A DNA stretch of 64,000 nt from Yersinia rochesterensis (GCF_003600645.1 NZ_CP032482.1:4278001-4342000); one strand, 5' to 3'; shown: positions 9,574 to 20,292, counted from the first letter of the stretch. Numbers and translations: made by a program. The notes: generated by a model from the letters alone, not told the origin.

Positions 9574-10992
9574 TTACTTTATGGTTCTTTTAACCCCCAT
9601 TCCCCCATGTAATACTCCCGTTGTATCCTCTAGCGTTTTATAGCGCAGAGTCACAGTCCCGAAAGCACTGACAACCCGCCCTTGATTGTTTTTTAAGCTA
9701 TCAGCATTGATTAATATATTATTTGAAGTGATGACCACTCCATTAAAATTATTAACTAATTTCGCTTTAATTTTAATATCAGCATGACCATATGAACCCA
9801 CAGTTTTTATCAATCCACCACTATTATAGAAATTACCATCAGTCGTCATAAGCACATCACCAATATTTGAGTGAATATACCCTTCTTTATTATTAAGGAT
9901 TTTTCCCGTAATATTAATGCCAAATCTCTCTTCAGTATTAGCAAGTGGAATCGGTCTTATATTTTTTATCGTCCCTTGTTGATTATCAATTAAGGCAAAA
10001 CTCCGTAATATTATGTTTCCAGAAGATATTTTCCCATGATTGTTCTTAATAAATCGGTTTGAAGATAATATCAACTTATTCGTTGCATGAAGAACCCCAG
10101 AGTTTTTTACACCACGATTCCTAGAAAATACAAAAATCTTATTGGCATACATCCCCCCCAAATGGGAAACATCAACACCTGGATTATTTTTATTACCAGA
10201 TGAAGCACCCACTAATGATTTTACATTTACCTTTCCATTTATTGGTGCATAACTTATGCTATTTTTACCTATAATAGCGAGAATATCACTTGACCTTATT
10301 TCTCCTCCTACTTTTAATGAGTGAACGAAAAGGTCTAAATAAGTATCATCACTGTCATTATGTTTCAGGCCACGAGTGCCAATATCAATGACACCACTAC
10401 TCACTTGGTAACCACCAAGCTGTCCTTCCCCGTTGAACACCGGTAACCCAGTGGTTAAAGTCACATAATCAATATTACTAAAATAACAACCATCACAACT
10501 TATCCCCGCAGGGTTCGCGATAATGACATGTGCTTTTTCACCGGCAACAATAAGCTCGCCATTCAATAGACTTTTATTTCCTGAAGTCACTTCATTCAAA
10601 ATAACCTTTGCTGACACCGTTGTTAAATTTGGATTTCCTGTCGCACTCGAAGCAGGGAAATTATTAAGCGATACTTTATCGTATCCACTACTATTTATTA
10701 CATCAAATTTCACATATTTATTGTGAGATATACCTTTATCATTGGGGGTTTGGATATTTATCGCAGTATAATTAGCTCCTCGACAATGCGCATCTAATGC
10801 CTTACAATGTGCTTCACTCCATTTTATATATATTGAAGAAACGCTAGGCTGTTGATGTAAAGGAGCATTTTTATCAACAACAATCTCAGCATATGATAAT
10901 GGAATTGTGAAATATAAAAAACAACATGGTATTATCATGCCATTTTTAATATTAAGATCAGAGTATATATATGCATTAATCATTTCATTCAC
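9574..10992 (-). CDS. Short TpsA-type secreted protein (second exoprotein)
   Basis: A 472-residue filamentous-haemagglutinin N-terminal (TPS) domain protein. The TPS signatures are present: NPNL, then NPAGI followed by a CDGC pair and LTTG. A hydrophobic signal-like stretch (MIIPCCFLYFTIPLSYA) begins at Met19, so the real start may be 54 nt downstream of the one given. After the TPS domain come degenerate beta-helix repeats and then a stop; there is no long repeat fibre or toxin domain. It lies 112 nt after the transporter gene and is a paralogue of the protein at 12947-14209. Function (adhesin, haemolysin-like or decoy) is unknown. Confidence 0.8.
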   Translation of the reverse strand: MNEMINAYIYSDLNIKNGMIIPCCFLYFTIPLSYAEIVVDKNAPLHQQPSVSSIYIKWSEAHCKALDAHCRGANYTAINIQTPNDKGISHNKYVKFDVINSSGYDKVSLNNFPASSATGNPNLTTVSAKVILNEVTSGNKSLLNGELIVAGEKAHVIIANPAGISCDGCYFSNIDYVTLTTGLPVFNGEGQLGGYQVSSGVIDIGTRGLKHNDSDDTYLDLFVHSLKVGGEIRSSDILAIIGKNSISYAPINGKVNVKSLVGASSGNKNNPGVDVSHLGGMYANKIFVFSRNRGVKNSGVLHATNKLILSSNRFIKNNHGKISSGNIILRSFALIDNQQGTIKNIRPIPLANTEERFGINITGKILNNKEGYIHSNIGDVLMTTDGNFYNSGGLIKTVGSYGHADIKIKAKLVNNFNGVVITSNNILINADSLKNNQGRVVSAFGTVTLRYKTLEDTTGVLHGGMGVKRTIK

Positions 10993-11104
10993 CTATTTTA
11001 TAAAAAAATAAAGTGATTTTAATACTCAAGCAATTAATACATAACTACAACCTTAAAAATACAATATCTATATATTAATTATGTTTATCCATTATATATA
11101 AAGA

Positions 11105-12817
11105 CTAATATTTCCAGTTCACTACGAAACCAAATGCTAGAGGGTCAGTATTTAACTCCCTCGGCTTATCGAGTGGTAAACCGATATTAAAGTCATATCC
11201 AAACTGGTGATAACTGCCCCGAATACCCAATACCCCCCCGACTAAGCGGTTACCTAATAAAAATTGCCCCCCTTTTTTACTCACTTCGCCATAATCTACC
11301 CCTACATACAATTGGCTAGCAAGACGCTGATTTACCCAAGCAATATCATTTTTTAAAAACCACCCTTGCGGCCCAGCAAGTGCCCTACCGGTAGCAAATC
11401 CGCGCACTGAGCTTCTCCCACCAATGGAAAAGTTATCCTGTATCGCAAGATTTGAGCGAGTATATTGCTGGCTAAATGTCGGTTGATAATGAAAACGCTG
11501 CTCCCCCAATATAAAAGGAATATCCAGTGAAGCCGTGAGATTAATCAGTCTGCTCGCTGAAAATGACTCTTTATCCGGTGATGGTCGTGCCCCAAACCAT
11601 TGGGTGCCTTGCTGATAACTAACCTCACCGCTCATGGTCGCCCAGCGGGTATAGTAGCGATGTTGTAATCCGAGTTGCCAGTCGACGGTATCCGACCGCT
11701 GAATCTCCACTTCTGAATCAGCAAAAAAACGGTTGGATTTTCGGATTAATGCCCCAGTGTAGCCCACGGTTTTATAATTGTAACCTCGCATCAACAGCCG
11801 TTGAATTTGTATATCCAATGATCGCCAGCGTGAGTGATATTTAAACGCAGTATCGCCCATCAACAAAGACTGATAATAATCCCCACGGCTACCCGTCATA
11901 CTCAATAACCAATAACCAACAGGGACGGAGTAATGTAGGGTAAGGTTACTGTTACCTTTATCATGATGATTATCCAGATCGCGCCCAGCAGAGAAATAAG
12001 CTAAATCACTTAATGATAATGGGTTATCTAAAAATAATGTTGCACCCGCACGATAGCGGCCAACAGCATAATGCCCCGCATTATCGAGAAAAGTATCGAC
12101 TCGCCAAAAGCGCGATTGCTGGCGTTTCACCATAATTTGGCTAGTTAAATCCTCACGATTTAACACCACATCCATGGTCGCACTCACTGAGGGCAAACGC
12201 TGTAAATTCTCTAACCCCTGCTCGAGGTTTTGTAAATTAACCATTTCACCTAATCTACCGGGAAAGACTGTATTTAACTGTGCATAGTCATGACTGTCTT
12301 CATGATGATCAATGCCACTCAAATTGCCAGGAATTAAGGTTAGGAATAAAGTGCCTTCCACATAACTGTCTTCGGTGAAAGTCACATGTGAAGTAATATA
12401 GCCATCAGTAACCAGTTGCCATTGAAGTGTCTTGCGCAGAGATGATAACCCTTTCTCATCCAAACAATGCCCTTGAGCCTGCTTTGCCCATTGCATTAAA
12501 CGCCCCGCATTAGGAAAGGCATCAATATTAATCAGCTTTACTTGATTAATAACCAAGCATGACGAATCATCTGAAGAGTCAGTTTCTGCGGGTGTAATGG
12601 GTTTGCTATCCATCAGTGCATGTTTCAGTGGAGGTATAAGATTATTTTTTAAATTTATTTGTTGTTTTTCTAATATCGCTGTTTGAGTTGGATTAGTATC
12701 CGCATAAGCCGCAAGAGGTAAAACAAACATGAAAACCAAAAAATAAAATAATACAGTCATAGCTCGTGAAATATTATAATATTTTAAAACATCTCTGGTT
12801 ATTATTTTAAACTTCAT
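11105..12817 (-). CDS. TpsB outer-membrane transporter (ShlB/FhaC family)
   Basis: This Omp85-family pore exports TpsA proteins across the outer membrane after recognising their TPS domain. In 570 residues one sees a signal peptide (core VLFYFLVFMFVLPLAAYA), an N-terminal plug and two POTRA domains to about residue 220, and a 16-strand barrel ending in aromatic WKY. The conserved L6 motif VRGF is present (SSVRGFATGRAL). The start at 12817 is preferred over one 60 nt upstream because GGAGAG lies 6 nt before it. It sits between two tpsA genes on the same strand and probably serves both. Confidence 0.88.
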   Translation of the reverse strand: MKFKIITRDVLKYYNISRAMTVLFYFLVFMFVLPLAAYADTNPTQTAILEKQQINLKNNLIPPLKHALMDSKPITPAETDSSDDSSCLVINQVKLINIDAFPNAGRLMQWAKQAQGHCLDEKGLSSLRKTLQWQLVTDGYITSHVTFTEDSYVEGTLFLTLIPGNLSGIDHHEDSHDYAQLNTVFPGRLGEMVNLQNLEQGLENLQRLPSVSATMDVVLNREDLTSQIMVKRQQSRFWRVDTFLDNAGHYAVGRYRAGATLFLDNPLSLSDLAYFSAGRDLDNHHDKGNSNLTLHYSVPVGYWLLSMTGSRGDYYQSLLMGDTAFKYHSRWRSLDIQIQRLLMRGYNYKTVGYTGALIRKSNRFFADSEVEIQRSDTVDWQLGLQHRYYTRWATMSGEVSYQQGTQWFGARPSPDKESFSASRLINLTASLDIPFILGEQRFHYQPTFSQQYTRSNLAIQDNFSIGGRSSVRGFATGRALAGPQGWFLKNDIAWVNQRLASQLYVGVDYGEVSKKGGQFLLGNRLVGGVLGIRGSYHQFGYDFNIGLPLDKPRELNTDPLAFGFVVNWKY

Positions 12818-12946
12818 GCAACACTCTCCATCTAAACTAAACCATAACTGGGTCATGCCATCAGAAAAGTTAGCCACAATACGTGGCTAACTTTTTAAAA
12901 ATACACACGAATTTATTTAAATTATATTTAATACAAAGAAGTCATC

Positions 12947-14209
12947 TTAAATCTCTAACCGTTTTGTTTTTGTTTTCCCGATAACAGCTATATCACCATT
13001 GTTGTTATTTATCGGACTATCAAGAAGTATATTTATTTTTCCACCATCCGTCTGAATCTCGCCATTATTATTATTTAACTCCGCAGCCTTTATATAAACC
13101 GATGACCTCTTATTAATGCTACTTGCTTTTATTTTCCCGTGTATATTATTGACTATACCACCACTGTATAGCTGTACTTTCCCGCCGGTAATCTCTGCAC
13201 CCAGAGAATTACGGATATTCCCTCCAGCGACCATCAGGAGTGCACCAGTTGATTTGATTCTGCGATTATTTATATCCCCTCTAGTGACCATCTGGAGTGC
13301 GCCGGTTGATTCGATATTTCTGCTATTATTTATATTACCTTCGGCGATGATGCGTATTTTATTAGCATACATACCTCCCATATCACTGACATCGATACTA
13401 TCAAAATAATTAGGGGTGCTCAGATAGGCTACTAGCGGTGATATCCCCATTTTTTCACCAGGAGATGCTATTCTTATGCTATTTTTACCCGCAATAACAA
13501 AGAGATCATCCGCTTGTACTTTACCTTTTATTTTTAATGAATTAGCGAATAAATAAAGATAGGCGGGATCTTTACCTCTCCCTTTGTGATGAAGCCCGAG
13601 ATGATATCCCATAGTTTTATTAATATTAATATCCCCATTCCAGACCTCAAAACCTTGTAGCTTCTTATTATTACCGAAATATGCTTCTCCTGTTGTTAGA
13701 GTCAGATGAGACATATCGGAGAATGAACACCCATTGCAATCAATACCCGATGGGTTAGCAATAATAACATGGGCATCTTGACCTGAGAGTTTTATATTCC
13801 CCTTTAAATTGCTTGCGTGCTGAGATCTTACTTCATTCAAAATAATCTTCGCTGTTGTATTTTCCAGATTCGGATTACCATTAACCTCTTTGATTAAATT
13901 ATTATTCAGGATAACAACATCCTGAAAATGAGGTGCATCTAATTTAGTATATTTATTATGTGACAATCCATTTATGTCTGGTGCCTGGATATTTATCGTG
14001 GTGGTTTCACCACAACCCATGATAGAACGACAGGGGACTGGCGAGGGCGAATTTGGCTTTATTTTTATATCTGCTTGCTGTCCCGCAGGTGCGGCCTTAT
14101 CAGCAATGATATTGGCGGCATGAGATACCGACATTCCACATAACGACAGCATGATAGAGAGTGGCAACACGGATAATTTCCTTCTATTATTCTCATTTAT
14201 GAAAATCAT
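12947..14209 (-). CDS. Short TpsA-type secreted protein (first exoprotein)
   Basis: A 420-residue TPS-domain protein with a typical long signal peptide (MLSLCGMSVSHAANI, cleavage near residue 32). It carries the TPS motifs NPNL and NPSGI with a CNGC pair and LTTGEA. C-terminal to the TPS domain there are imperfect beta-helix repeats (ESTGALQMVTRGDINN / KSTGALLMVAGGNIRN) and then an early stop. Full-size relatives exceed 1,000 residues, so this is either a genuine mini-exoprotein or a truncated one. It is the first gene of the cassette; the 285 nt upstream are AT-rich and hold no gene. Confidence 0.82.
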   Translation of the reverse strand: MIFINENNRRKLSVLPLSIMLSLCGMSVSHAANIIADKAAPAGQQADIKIKPNSPSPVPCRSIMGCGETTTINIQAPDINGLSHNKYTKLDAPHFQDVVILNNNLIKEVNGNPNLENTTAKIILNEVRSQHASNLKGNIKLSGQDAHVIIANPSGIDCNGCSFSDMSHLTLTTGEAYFGNNKKLQGFEVWNGDININKTMGYHLGLHHKGRGKDPAYLYLFANSLKIKGKVQADDLFVIAGKNSIRIASPGEKMGISPLVAYLSTPNYFDSIDVSDMGGMYANKIRIIAEGNINNSRNIESTGALQMVTRGDINNRRIKSTGALLMVAGGNIRNSLGAEITGGKVQLYSGGIVNNIHGKIKASSINKRSSVYIKAAELNNNNGEIQTDGGKINILLDSPINNNNGDIAVIGKTKTKRLEI

Positions 14210-14494
14210 ATTATTCCTCTTATAGAATAGTTGATATGGTTATTATATTAGTTACATAATGGTTATCATCTTGGCCGCATTACCGATGAAACCGATATCC
14301 ATTAGCGGTTTTAAATAAAACAAAGTCAATATGATTAAATACATATAATAAATTAGAAGAATAAAAAAAATATATTGTCAAAAATTAGTAATACACATGA
14401 GATAAAATAAGATTATTGATAATATAAAGATAATTTAAAATTGAATACAATGAGACTAAATGAGATGTCACCGAGAGATAAAAAGATAGGGACG

Positions 14495-14524
14495 AAAAAA
14501 AACCCTGATATTGCTATCAGGGTT
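14495..14524 (-). terminator. Terminator downstream of tRNA-Pro
   Basis: A perfect 10-bp stem (AACCCTGATA/TATCAGGGTT) with a 4-nt loop is followed on the minus strand by a T run. It lies 9 nt past the tRNA 3' end. Confidence 0.9.
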
Positions 14525-14532
14525 CTTAAATT

Positions 14533-14609
14533 TGGTCGGCGAGAGAGGATTCGAACCTCCGACCCACTGGTCCCAAACCAGTTGCGCTACCAAGCTGCGC
14601 TACTCGCCG
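14533..14609 (-). tRNA. tRNA-Pro (anticodon TGG)
   Basis: This 77-nt tRNA includes an encoded CCA. The acceptor stem begins CGGCGAG and pairs with CTCGCCG. The anticodon stem-loop reads ACTGG-TTTGGGA-CCAGT, giving anticodon TGG. The T-arm has GGTTCGAATCC. It closely resembles E. coli proM in sequence, although in E. coli the tRNA-Pro gene next to dpp is proK. Confidence 0.97.
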
Positions 14610-14703
14610 AATCGGGGCGCATCTTACTGCTACGCGTCTGGGCCGTCAATCACTTTTTAACAACTCACGAGTGACTGTTGTTAAAAGCATCATTCGAGCA
14701 CAA

Positions 14704-16035
14704 TCAAGCTTCAGCTTGTTTCAACTGCGGTGATTGCGCCCGCAAGAATGGCAACAAGAAGAAAGCGGATAAACAGGCAGCAATGGAAATAACCACAAAG
14801 AAACCATTCCAGTGCCAAATTTCCATAATGCGAGCAATAGGATAGCCTGATAAGGCAGCACCTAAATAGGCAAATAACCCAACAAAACCGGTAGCCGCTC
14901 CCGCAGCATCTTTATGTGAGCATTCAGCGGCAGCCATACCAATAAGCATCTGTGGGCCAAAAATAAAGAAACCAATGGCGAAGAAACATCCGGCCTGCAA
15001 GACATAACTGACACCAGGCATAATCCACAATGAGGCGACAGAAAGGAAAATACCAATGGCGAATATCAGGTTCATCGGCCCACGATTACCCCGAAACCAC
15101 TTATCCGATCCCCAACCCGCGACCAGCGAACCGATAAACCCGCCCACTTCAAATAATGAAATTGCCGAGTTAGCTGTCATTAATGAATAGCCTTTCTCTT
15201 GCGTCAAATAGAGATTTCCCCAGTCATTGATCGCGGTGCGGACGATATAAACCAGTACATAGGAAGCCGCCAGCAACCAAAGATATTTATTGGTTAACAC
15301 ATAACGCTTTACAATTTCTTTGTTTGAAAGCCCTTGGCCTTCAGATTCTTGCACCTGTTCCATGGCATCATTACGCCATTTGCCCACACTTGGCAGCCCC
15401 ATGGTGCTAGGTTTATCACGCAGTCGCCAACACATCAGCAAACCCACTACCACCCCGACGATGCCGGGGATAATCATGCCGTAGCGCCAGCTAAAGTGCA
15501 GAGAAATAAAACCAACCAGCAAGGGAATTAATGCACCGCCAAAGTTATGTGATGTATTCCACATCGCCCACCAGCTACCGCGTTCTGAGCGAGAATACCA
15601 ACTGGTTAATATTTTAGAACATGGCGGCCAGCCCCACCCTTGGAAGAATGCATTAACTATCCACAAGGTACCAAACACCAGCAATGAAGAACTCATCCCG
15701 AACAGGATATTAATAATCCCGGTCATGACCAGCCCGATACCCATAAAGTAACGTGGATTTGAGCGGTCGCTGATCATTCCGGAAATAAACTTGGAACAAC
15801 CATAAGTAATATAAAATAGCGTGCCTAAAATCCCAACATCTGACATTGTCAGACCCAAATCGCTGAGCATGGCCGGCATAATAAAGTTGAAGCTTTTACG
15901 GGTAAAATAAAAAGCGGCGTAGCCGATATACATCGTCCACATTAATTGAATGCGCCAGTATTTATAAGAAGAGTCAATTTGCGCTTGATCCGTTACCGCT
16001 GGTACGTTATCGCGACTTTTGAGGAAAGACCACAT
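14704..16035 (-). CDS. uhpC: UhpC, membrane sensor for glucose-6-phosphate
   Basis: UhpC is a transporter-like receptor that senses external glucose-6-phosphate and activates UhpB. The 443-residue protein is an MFS protein of the organophosphate:phosphate antiporter family with about 12 helices. Stretches such as YFTRKSFN, FYITYGCSKF and GMAAAECSHK match E. coli UhpC rather than the transporter UhpT. The start at 16035 (GAGG 5 nt upstream) gives the expected N-terminus; the frame extends 36 nt further up. It is third in uhpABC, 93 nt after uhpB. No uhpT follows; the next feature is a tRNA. Confidence 0.9.
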   Translation of the reverse strand: MWSFLKSRDNVPAVTDQAQIDSSYKYWRIQLMWTMYIGYAAFYFTRKSFNFIMPAMLSDLGLTMSDVGILGTLFYITYGCSKFISGMISDRSNPRYFMGIGLVMTGIINILFGMSSSLLVFGTLWIVNAFFQGWGWPPCSKILTSWYSRSERGSWWAMWNTSHNFGGALIPLLVGFISLHFSWRYGMIIPGIVGVVVGLLMCWRLRDKPSTMGLPSVGKWRNDAMEQVQESEGQGLSNKEIVKRYVLTNKYLWLLAASYVLVYIVRTAINDWGNLYLTQEKGYSLMTANSAISLFEVGGFIGSLVAGWGSDKWFRGNRGPMNLIFAIGIFLSVASLWIMPGVSYVLQAGCFFAIGFFIFGPQMLIGMAAAECSHKDAAGAATGFVGLFAYLGAALSGYPIARIMEIWHWNGFFVVISIAACLSAFFLLPFLRAQSPQLKQAEA

Positions 16036-16128
16036 GTGAACCTCAGAAAATTTATCAAGTAGAGTCATCATGTCCCTCGTGCGTACAAAACCAATGAGAA
16101 AAACACCTGCAGAAAACGAGAATATTTC

Positions 16129-17658
16129 CTAGTTTTCATTAGCTGACAAAGAATTTGTGGGCAGGGTCACACTTAAGCAGGTACCCTGGTCCACACTAAG
16201 GCTAAAGCTTCCCCCCAATGCACTGACGCGCGATTGCATACCACGTAACCCATAACCTGGCGTTAATGTTGCCAAATCCATGCCTTTACCATTATCGCGA
16301 ATGGTCAGGTATATCTTCTGTTTATCTTGCTTAGCATTAATCTCAATCCGACTGGCCCCCCCATGGCGATAGGCATTGGTGACCCCCTCCTGACAAATGC
16401 GGTATAGCGTAATTCTCAGAGTTTCATCTACCGGAGAATCATCGAGCTGCCAATTAAGCACTCCAACTACCGATTGATCCTGTGGAATAAGCTCTCGCAT
16501 CAATGCCGCAACAGCGGCTGATAAAGGTAGGTTATTTAATGCTGCTGGCCATAACTTCGCCAAAATATCATGGACGCCGTCGTAAACGCGTAAAGCCAGT
16601 GTTTCTATCATGTCGGCACTGGTAGAAATTTGAGGTTGTGTGGTGAGCCGTTTGATAATACTGGCTTGGGTGCGAATAACTGTTACCGTCTGCCCGACCT
16701 CATCGTGCAACTCGCGTGCGACATCACGCCGGGCATGCTCTTCAGCCACCACCAACGCTTTGGCTAGTTCACGGTTTTCATTCAGCCGTATTTGTAATTG
16801 TTCATTCAGCTCCCGCTGCCGCTGAATACCAGCCCCAAGCAATAAACCCGTTAAACTTTGCGCTAATAGTGATAATAATAAATCACGGTGTGAATCTAAC
16901 CCTGCCGGAGTAATAATCAATAACACCATGCCATTGAGCAGAGTGGCCACTACCGCCCCTTGCCAGCCATAGCGGTAAGACATAAATACAATGGGAATCG
17001 CCAGACAGAAAGGTGCAAATAAATACAAATCTGATTCGGTGATATGATGTTGTAGCCAAATACTCAGGGCAAATAGCAGCAAATACCACATTATATGATT
17101 CAAACGCAGGTTAATTGGCTTATGTATTAGCCCCGGTTCCAGTGGAGCCCAGATCTGGCGCGCCAGATAATGCCACAATAACAGGCAAATCGGCGCGATA
17201 GTAAAGCCGCCAACCAACCCCAATAAGAGTGCCATCGCCCCCTGTTGACTGGCAATTTCCCATCCCAACGCTTGTATCAACGCCGCACCAATAATGACAG
17301 CGCCCTGCATCAAGGGCCATTTCCATTCATTGTCATTTTTCTGATGGCGCAATAACCAAGGGGAGGCGAAAACAGCCAACAAGGTGGTCGCCAGCAGGAG
17401 GGGAAGAGCAAACCACAATAACTCGGGGTAGCCAAATTGATCCGTTAGCAGCCACCAGAGTAACGCGTCACCCAACAAAATTCCCGGCCAATATTGCCGT
17501 GGGCTTTGTAATAAAATACCCATACGCAGGCCAAAAGGGAATAACAGCATGGCCTGTAACGGCCTATCAACCAATACAGTGCCAACGGACCATAAACAGA
17601 AAGCGGCAGTGATATAAATAAATAATAATGCCAGCAGCATAATCAAACGCTGCATCAT
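16129..17658 (-). CDS. uhpB: UhpB, sensor histidine kinase
   Basis: A 509-residue membrane histidine kinase that phosphorylates UhpA when UhpC binds sugar phosphate. The N-terminal 270 residues form about eight helices (MASE1-like). The HisKA_3 dimerisation helix carries the phospho-histidine in [10 protein letters not shown], and the HATPase_c domain has the N box (GVTNAYRHG) and G boxes (DNGKGMD, GYGLRGM). The start overlaps the uhpA stop by 4 nt, so the two are coupled. Confidence 0.93.
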   Translation of the reverse strand: MMQRLIMLLALLFIYITAAFCLWSVGTVLVDRPLQAMLLFPFGLRMGILLQSPRQYWPGILLGDALLWWLLTDQFGYPELLWFALPLLLATTLLAVFASPWLLRHQKNDNEWKWPLMQGAVIIGAALIQALGWEIASQQGAMALLLGLVGGFTIAPICLLLWHYLARQIWAPLEPGLIHKPINLRLNHIMWYLLLFALSIWLQHHITESDLYLFAPFCLAIPIVFMSYRYGWQGAVVATLLNGMVLLIITPAGLDSHRDLLLSLLAQSLTGLLLGAGIQRQRELNEQLQIRLNENRELAKALVVAEEHARRDVARELHDEVGQTVTVIRTQASIIKRLTTQPQISTSADMIETLALRVYDGVHDILAKLWPAALNNLPLSAAVAALMRELIPQDQSVVGVLNWQLDDSPVDETLRITLYRICQEGVTNAYRHGGASRIEINAKQDKQKIYLTIRDNGKGMDLATLTPGYGLRGMQSRVSALGGSFSLSVDQGTCLSVTLPTNSLSANEN

Positions 17659-18245
17659 AGATTCAATACCTGCTTGGCTAACTCAACGTTATTACTGACA
17701 CCAAGCTTGGCAAATAAGTTAGCGCGATGAACATGGACTGTTTTCGGTGACAGGGCGAGTGCCTCGGCAATATCACGCACTTCCATACCTTGCGCCAACA
17801 ACACAGCAACTTCTCGCTCACGACGAGTTAAAGGATCAACCGCAACACGGGCTAATTTTTGGGCAATTTCCGGCATCAGATACACTCCGCCACTGCCCAC
17901 CGTACGGACAGCATTAACCAAGTCTTCTGGCTTACAACGTTTGGATAGAAACCCCCGTGCGCCGCGCTCTAGCGCCATTTCAACTAACGCCGGACTGTCA
18001 TGCATCGAAAGCATAATAACCCCCATCCCTGAGGGGAGATCTTTTAATAAATCCAATCCGCTCTCATCAGGCATGGAAATATCACAAATACAGATATTCG
18101 CCTGTAAGCCCGGTAATCCAGCTCTAGCTTGCTTCGCGGAGCTGAATTCACCCACAACCTGGATATCTTCCTCCAAAGAAAGTAATTGGGCAAAACCTGA
18201 ACGCACGATGTCGTGATCATCAATAAAGGCAACACAATAGGTCAC
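17655..18245 (-). CDS. uhpA: UhpA, response regulator
   Basis: A 196-residue NarL/FixJ-type regulator that in E. coli activates uhpT. The receiver domain has the acidic pair at 9-10, phosphoacceptor Asp55 (ICDISMP) and Lys in LSKR. The C-terminal LuxR-type helix-turn-helix ([15 protein letters not shown]...SPKTVHVHR) is complete. It is first in the operon. Its normal target uhpT is not in this window, so the regulated promoter must be elsewhere or the system has been rewired. Confidence 0.93.
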   Translation of the reverse strand: MTYCVAFIDDHDIVRSGFAQLLSLEEDIQVVGEFSSAKQARAGLPGLQANICICDISMPDESGLDLLKDLPSGMGVIMLSMHDSPALVEMALERGARGFLSKRCKPEDLVNAVRTVGSGGVYLMPEIAQKLARVAVDPLTRREREVAVLLAQGMEVRDIAEALALSPKTVHVHRANLFAKLGVSNNVELAKQVLNL

Positions 18246-18345
18246 GGTATACTCCAGCTGGCGGGGATTAGGTTGAAGTATACCGTAACATTAAAGCAAC
18301 ATTGCGATTGGTATCAAAAATCATCCTATATCAGATTATCCTGTA

Positions 18346-20034
18346 TTAATTCGGCTGAGTCTGCCATGTCGGAGTCTGACACCAGTTATTTTCTGCATTA
18401 ATTCCGCCATCGGGTGAGGTATAGCCTAAACATCCGAGGACGGAGTCAAACAACTCAACCTGACGGTGACTTTTGCCGATGCGCTGTTCGGCTTGCAACT
18501 GCTCAAAAGCCGTGAGGTTCGCCGGTTGCGCCAGAAACTTATCTGATGCCCAAACCATCAATGGCACACGGAATTGCTCTGGCGGTGCCATCTCCCGTGG
18601 CGTGCCGTGGAAGTGGGAATTATCGTCGATAGATTCCCCATGGTCTGCAGCATAGAACACCAGCGCTTTCTTATCGCGCATTTCATCGATCACATTCGCA
18701 ATAAAGGAATCGGTGTACAGCACACTGTTATCAAAAGCATTCACCAATTGCTGTTTGCTACAAAAGTCATCAACTCCCATACATTCAGGCTGATAGCGGG
18801 CATAGCTGCGGGGGTAACGTTGGGAATAGAGATAATGTGAACCTTTGGTATGCAGTATCACTAAATGCTTACCGACAGGATAGCGCCCGAGTGATTCTTT
18901 CAATTCATCAACCAGCAGCATGTCATCTACTGGCTTATCATCGTTACGTTTCTCAGAAGCAATCAATTCCCGGAACGAATAATTATCGACGTTCGCATTA
19001 TTGTAGAACCACATTTCGCTTTGCATCGCGAATAATTCGGAAGAAAAACCCAAAGATTTCATCACTGCGAACACATTTTGCTCTTTCAATGTGCGCTGTG
19101 GGTTTTCTTCCGTCCCCCCTTCCCGTACAAACATGCAGCGCAATGAAAGTTTGGTCGAGGTATCACAAGATATGCCACGAAAAGCGACTAAGTTCTTTTC
19201 TTTACTTAGGCGCGGGGTGGTATCCCGTGAATACCCCAGCAGCCCCATATGGTCCCAACGGGTAGTTTCACCAATGATAAACACAACATAAGTGTCATCA
19301 ATACCTGCGGGGGCAACATAAGTATGGTGTTTCGCGGGATCATACATTGTCGCCGCATCATACTTTTCGTCGTATTGTGTATAAGCGTATAAACCCAATG
19401 CTGCCAACCAGTTAGAAGGCAGATAGGAGTGAGCAACCACCCCACCATAACTCGGTAAGTCTACAGTTTTCAGTTGTTCATCCGCGTGTTGTACTTTGTC
19501 CAGATAACGAATCGGTAACCAAACCAATGCCACAACCGCCACCATCAATAATAGAGGTTTGAGGCGCTGGCCCGGCGTTCGAAACTGCTCCAGTAAGGTG
19601 AATCGTAAGGTATTCTTCCAGAGAAGTAACAAAGGTAGGGCGCTGACCACAATCATCCAAATGACAAAATGCAACCCGATGACCTCTTTCGAGAGATCAG
19701 TATCCGTGGTCAAGACGGAAATGACGATGCCATAGCCAATCACAACATTGAAAAAAGTCATGTAATAGCTGGCAGCAACAGAAATCAGCACCAAAAGGGT
19801 TGCGGCTACGCGATAAAACCACCGGCCACCGAGGGAAATGACGCGCATGACAAAGAAAGTAAACAGAATAATCGCCATCACTTCGATGATAGCAGACACG
19901 ACTTTTATGCTTTGAATACCTTGGCTAAAGGTGTCAAAACGACGATAAAAGACAGAGATATTCAGGAAAACACCAATATAAACTGCCAACAACAAAGAAA
20001 TACTTTGCTGGGATAAAGATTTAACTCTGTCCAT
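18346..20034 (-). CDS. eptB: EptB, Kdo phosphoethanolamine transferase
   Basis: EptB adds phosphoethanolamine to the outer Kdo of LPS on the periplasmic face. It has five N-terminal helices (to about residue 180) and a periplasmic sulfatase-like domain with metal-binding IGETTRWDH, nucleophile Thr in SCDTSTKLS, and FYAADHGES. Paired cysteines match E. coli EptB. The start is uncertain: the ATG at 20034, or a TTG nine nt upstream, which would reproduce the E. coli MRY start and has GGAG close by. In E. coli eptB also lies near dpp and a tRNA-Pro. Confidence 0.93.
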   Translation of the reverse strand: MDRVKSLSQQSISLLLAVYIGVFLNISVFYRRFDTFSQGIQSIKVVSAIIEVMAIILFTFFVMRVISLGGRWFYRVAATLLVLISVAASYYMTFFNVVIGYGIVISVLTTDTDLSKEVIGLHFVIWMIVVSALPLLLLWKNTLRFTLLEQFRTPGQRLKPLLLMVAVVALVWLPIRYLDKVQHADEQLKTVDLPSYGGVVAHSYLPSNWLAALGLYAYTQYDEKYDAATMYDPAKHHTYVAPAGIDDTYVVFIIGETTRWDHMGLLGYSRDTTPRLSKEKNLVAFRGISCDTSTKLSLRCMFVREGGTEENPQRTLKEQNVFAVMKSLGFSSELFAMQSEMWFYNNANVDNYSFRELIASEKRNDDKPVDDMLLVDELKESLGRYPVGKHLVILHTKGSHYLYSQRYPRSYARYQPECMGVDDFCSKQQLVNAFDNSVLYTDSFIANVIDEMRDKKALVFYAADHGESIDDNSHFHGTPREMAPPEQFRVPLMVWASDKFLAQPANLTAFEQLQAEQRIGKSHRQVELFDSVLGCLGYTSPDGGINAENNWCQTPTWQTQPN

Positions 20035-20292
20035 ATAACGCAAGGTCTCCAAAGACACTATTTGCGGTGTGAATCAATCAGACAGTGAACCCCTCCTCAG
20101 GTTCAGTGTAAAACTAATAAGCACGCTATTGATCTCAGTTACAAGAATTACCTTAACCATTTTTAGTGGTTTAGTCTTCAAATTAACGCATAGTCTAGGC
20201 AGGAGATATCTGCTTATTTATCGGTTAATGCGAGGAAAAGGAGTATATGCCCACAAGATAACTCTCATGGGCTGGCAAGTGAGGGTGATGAT

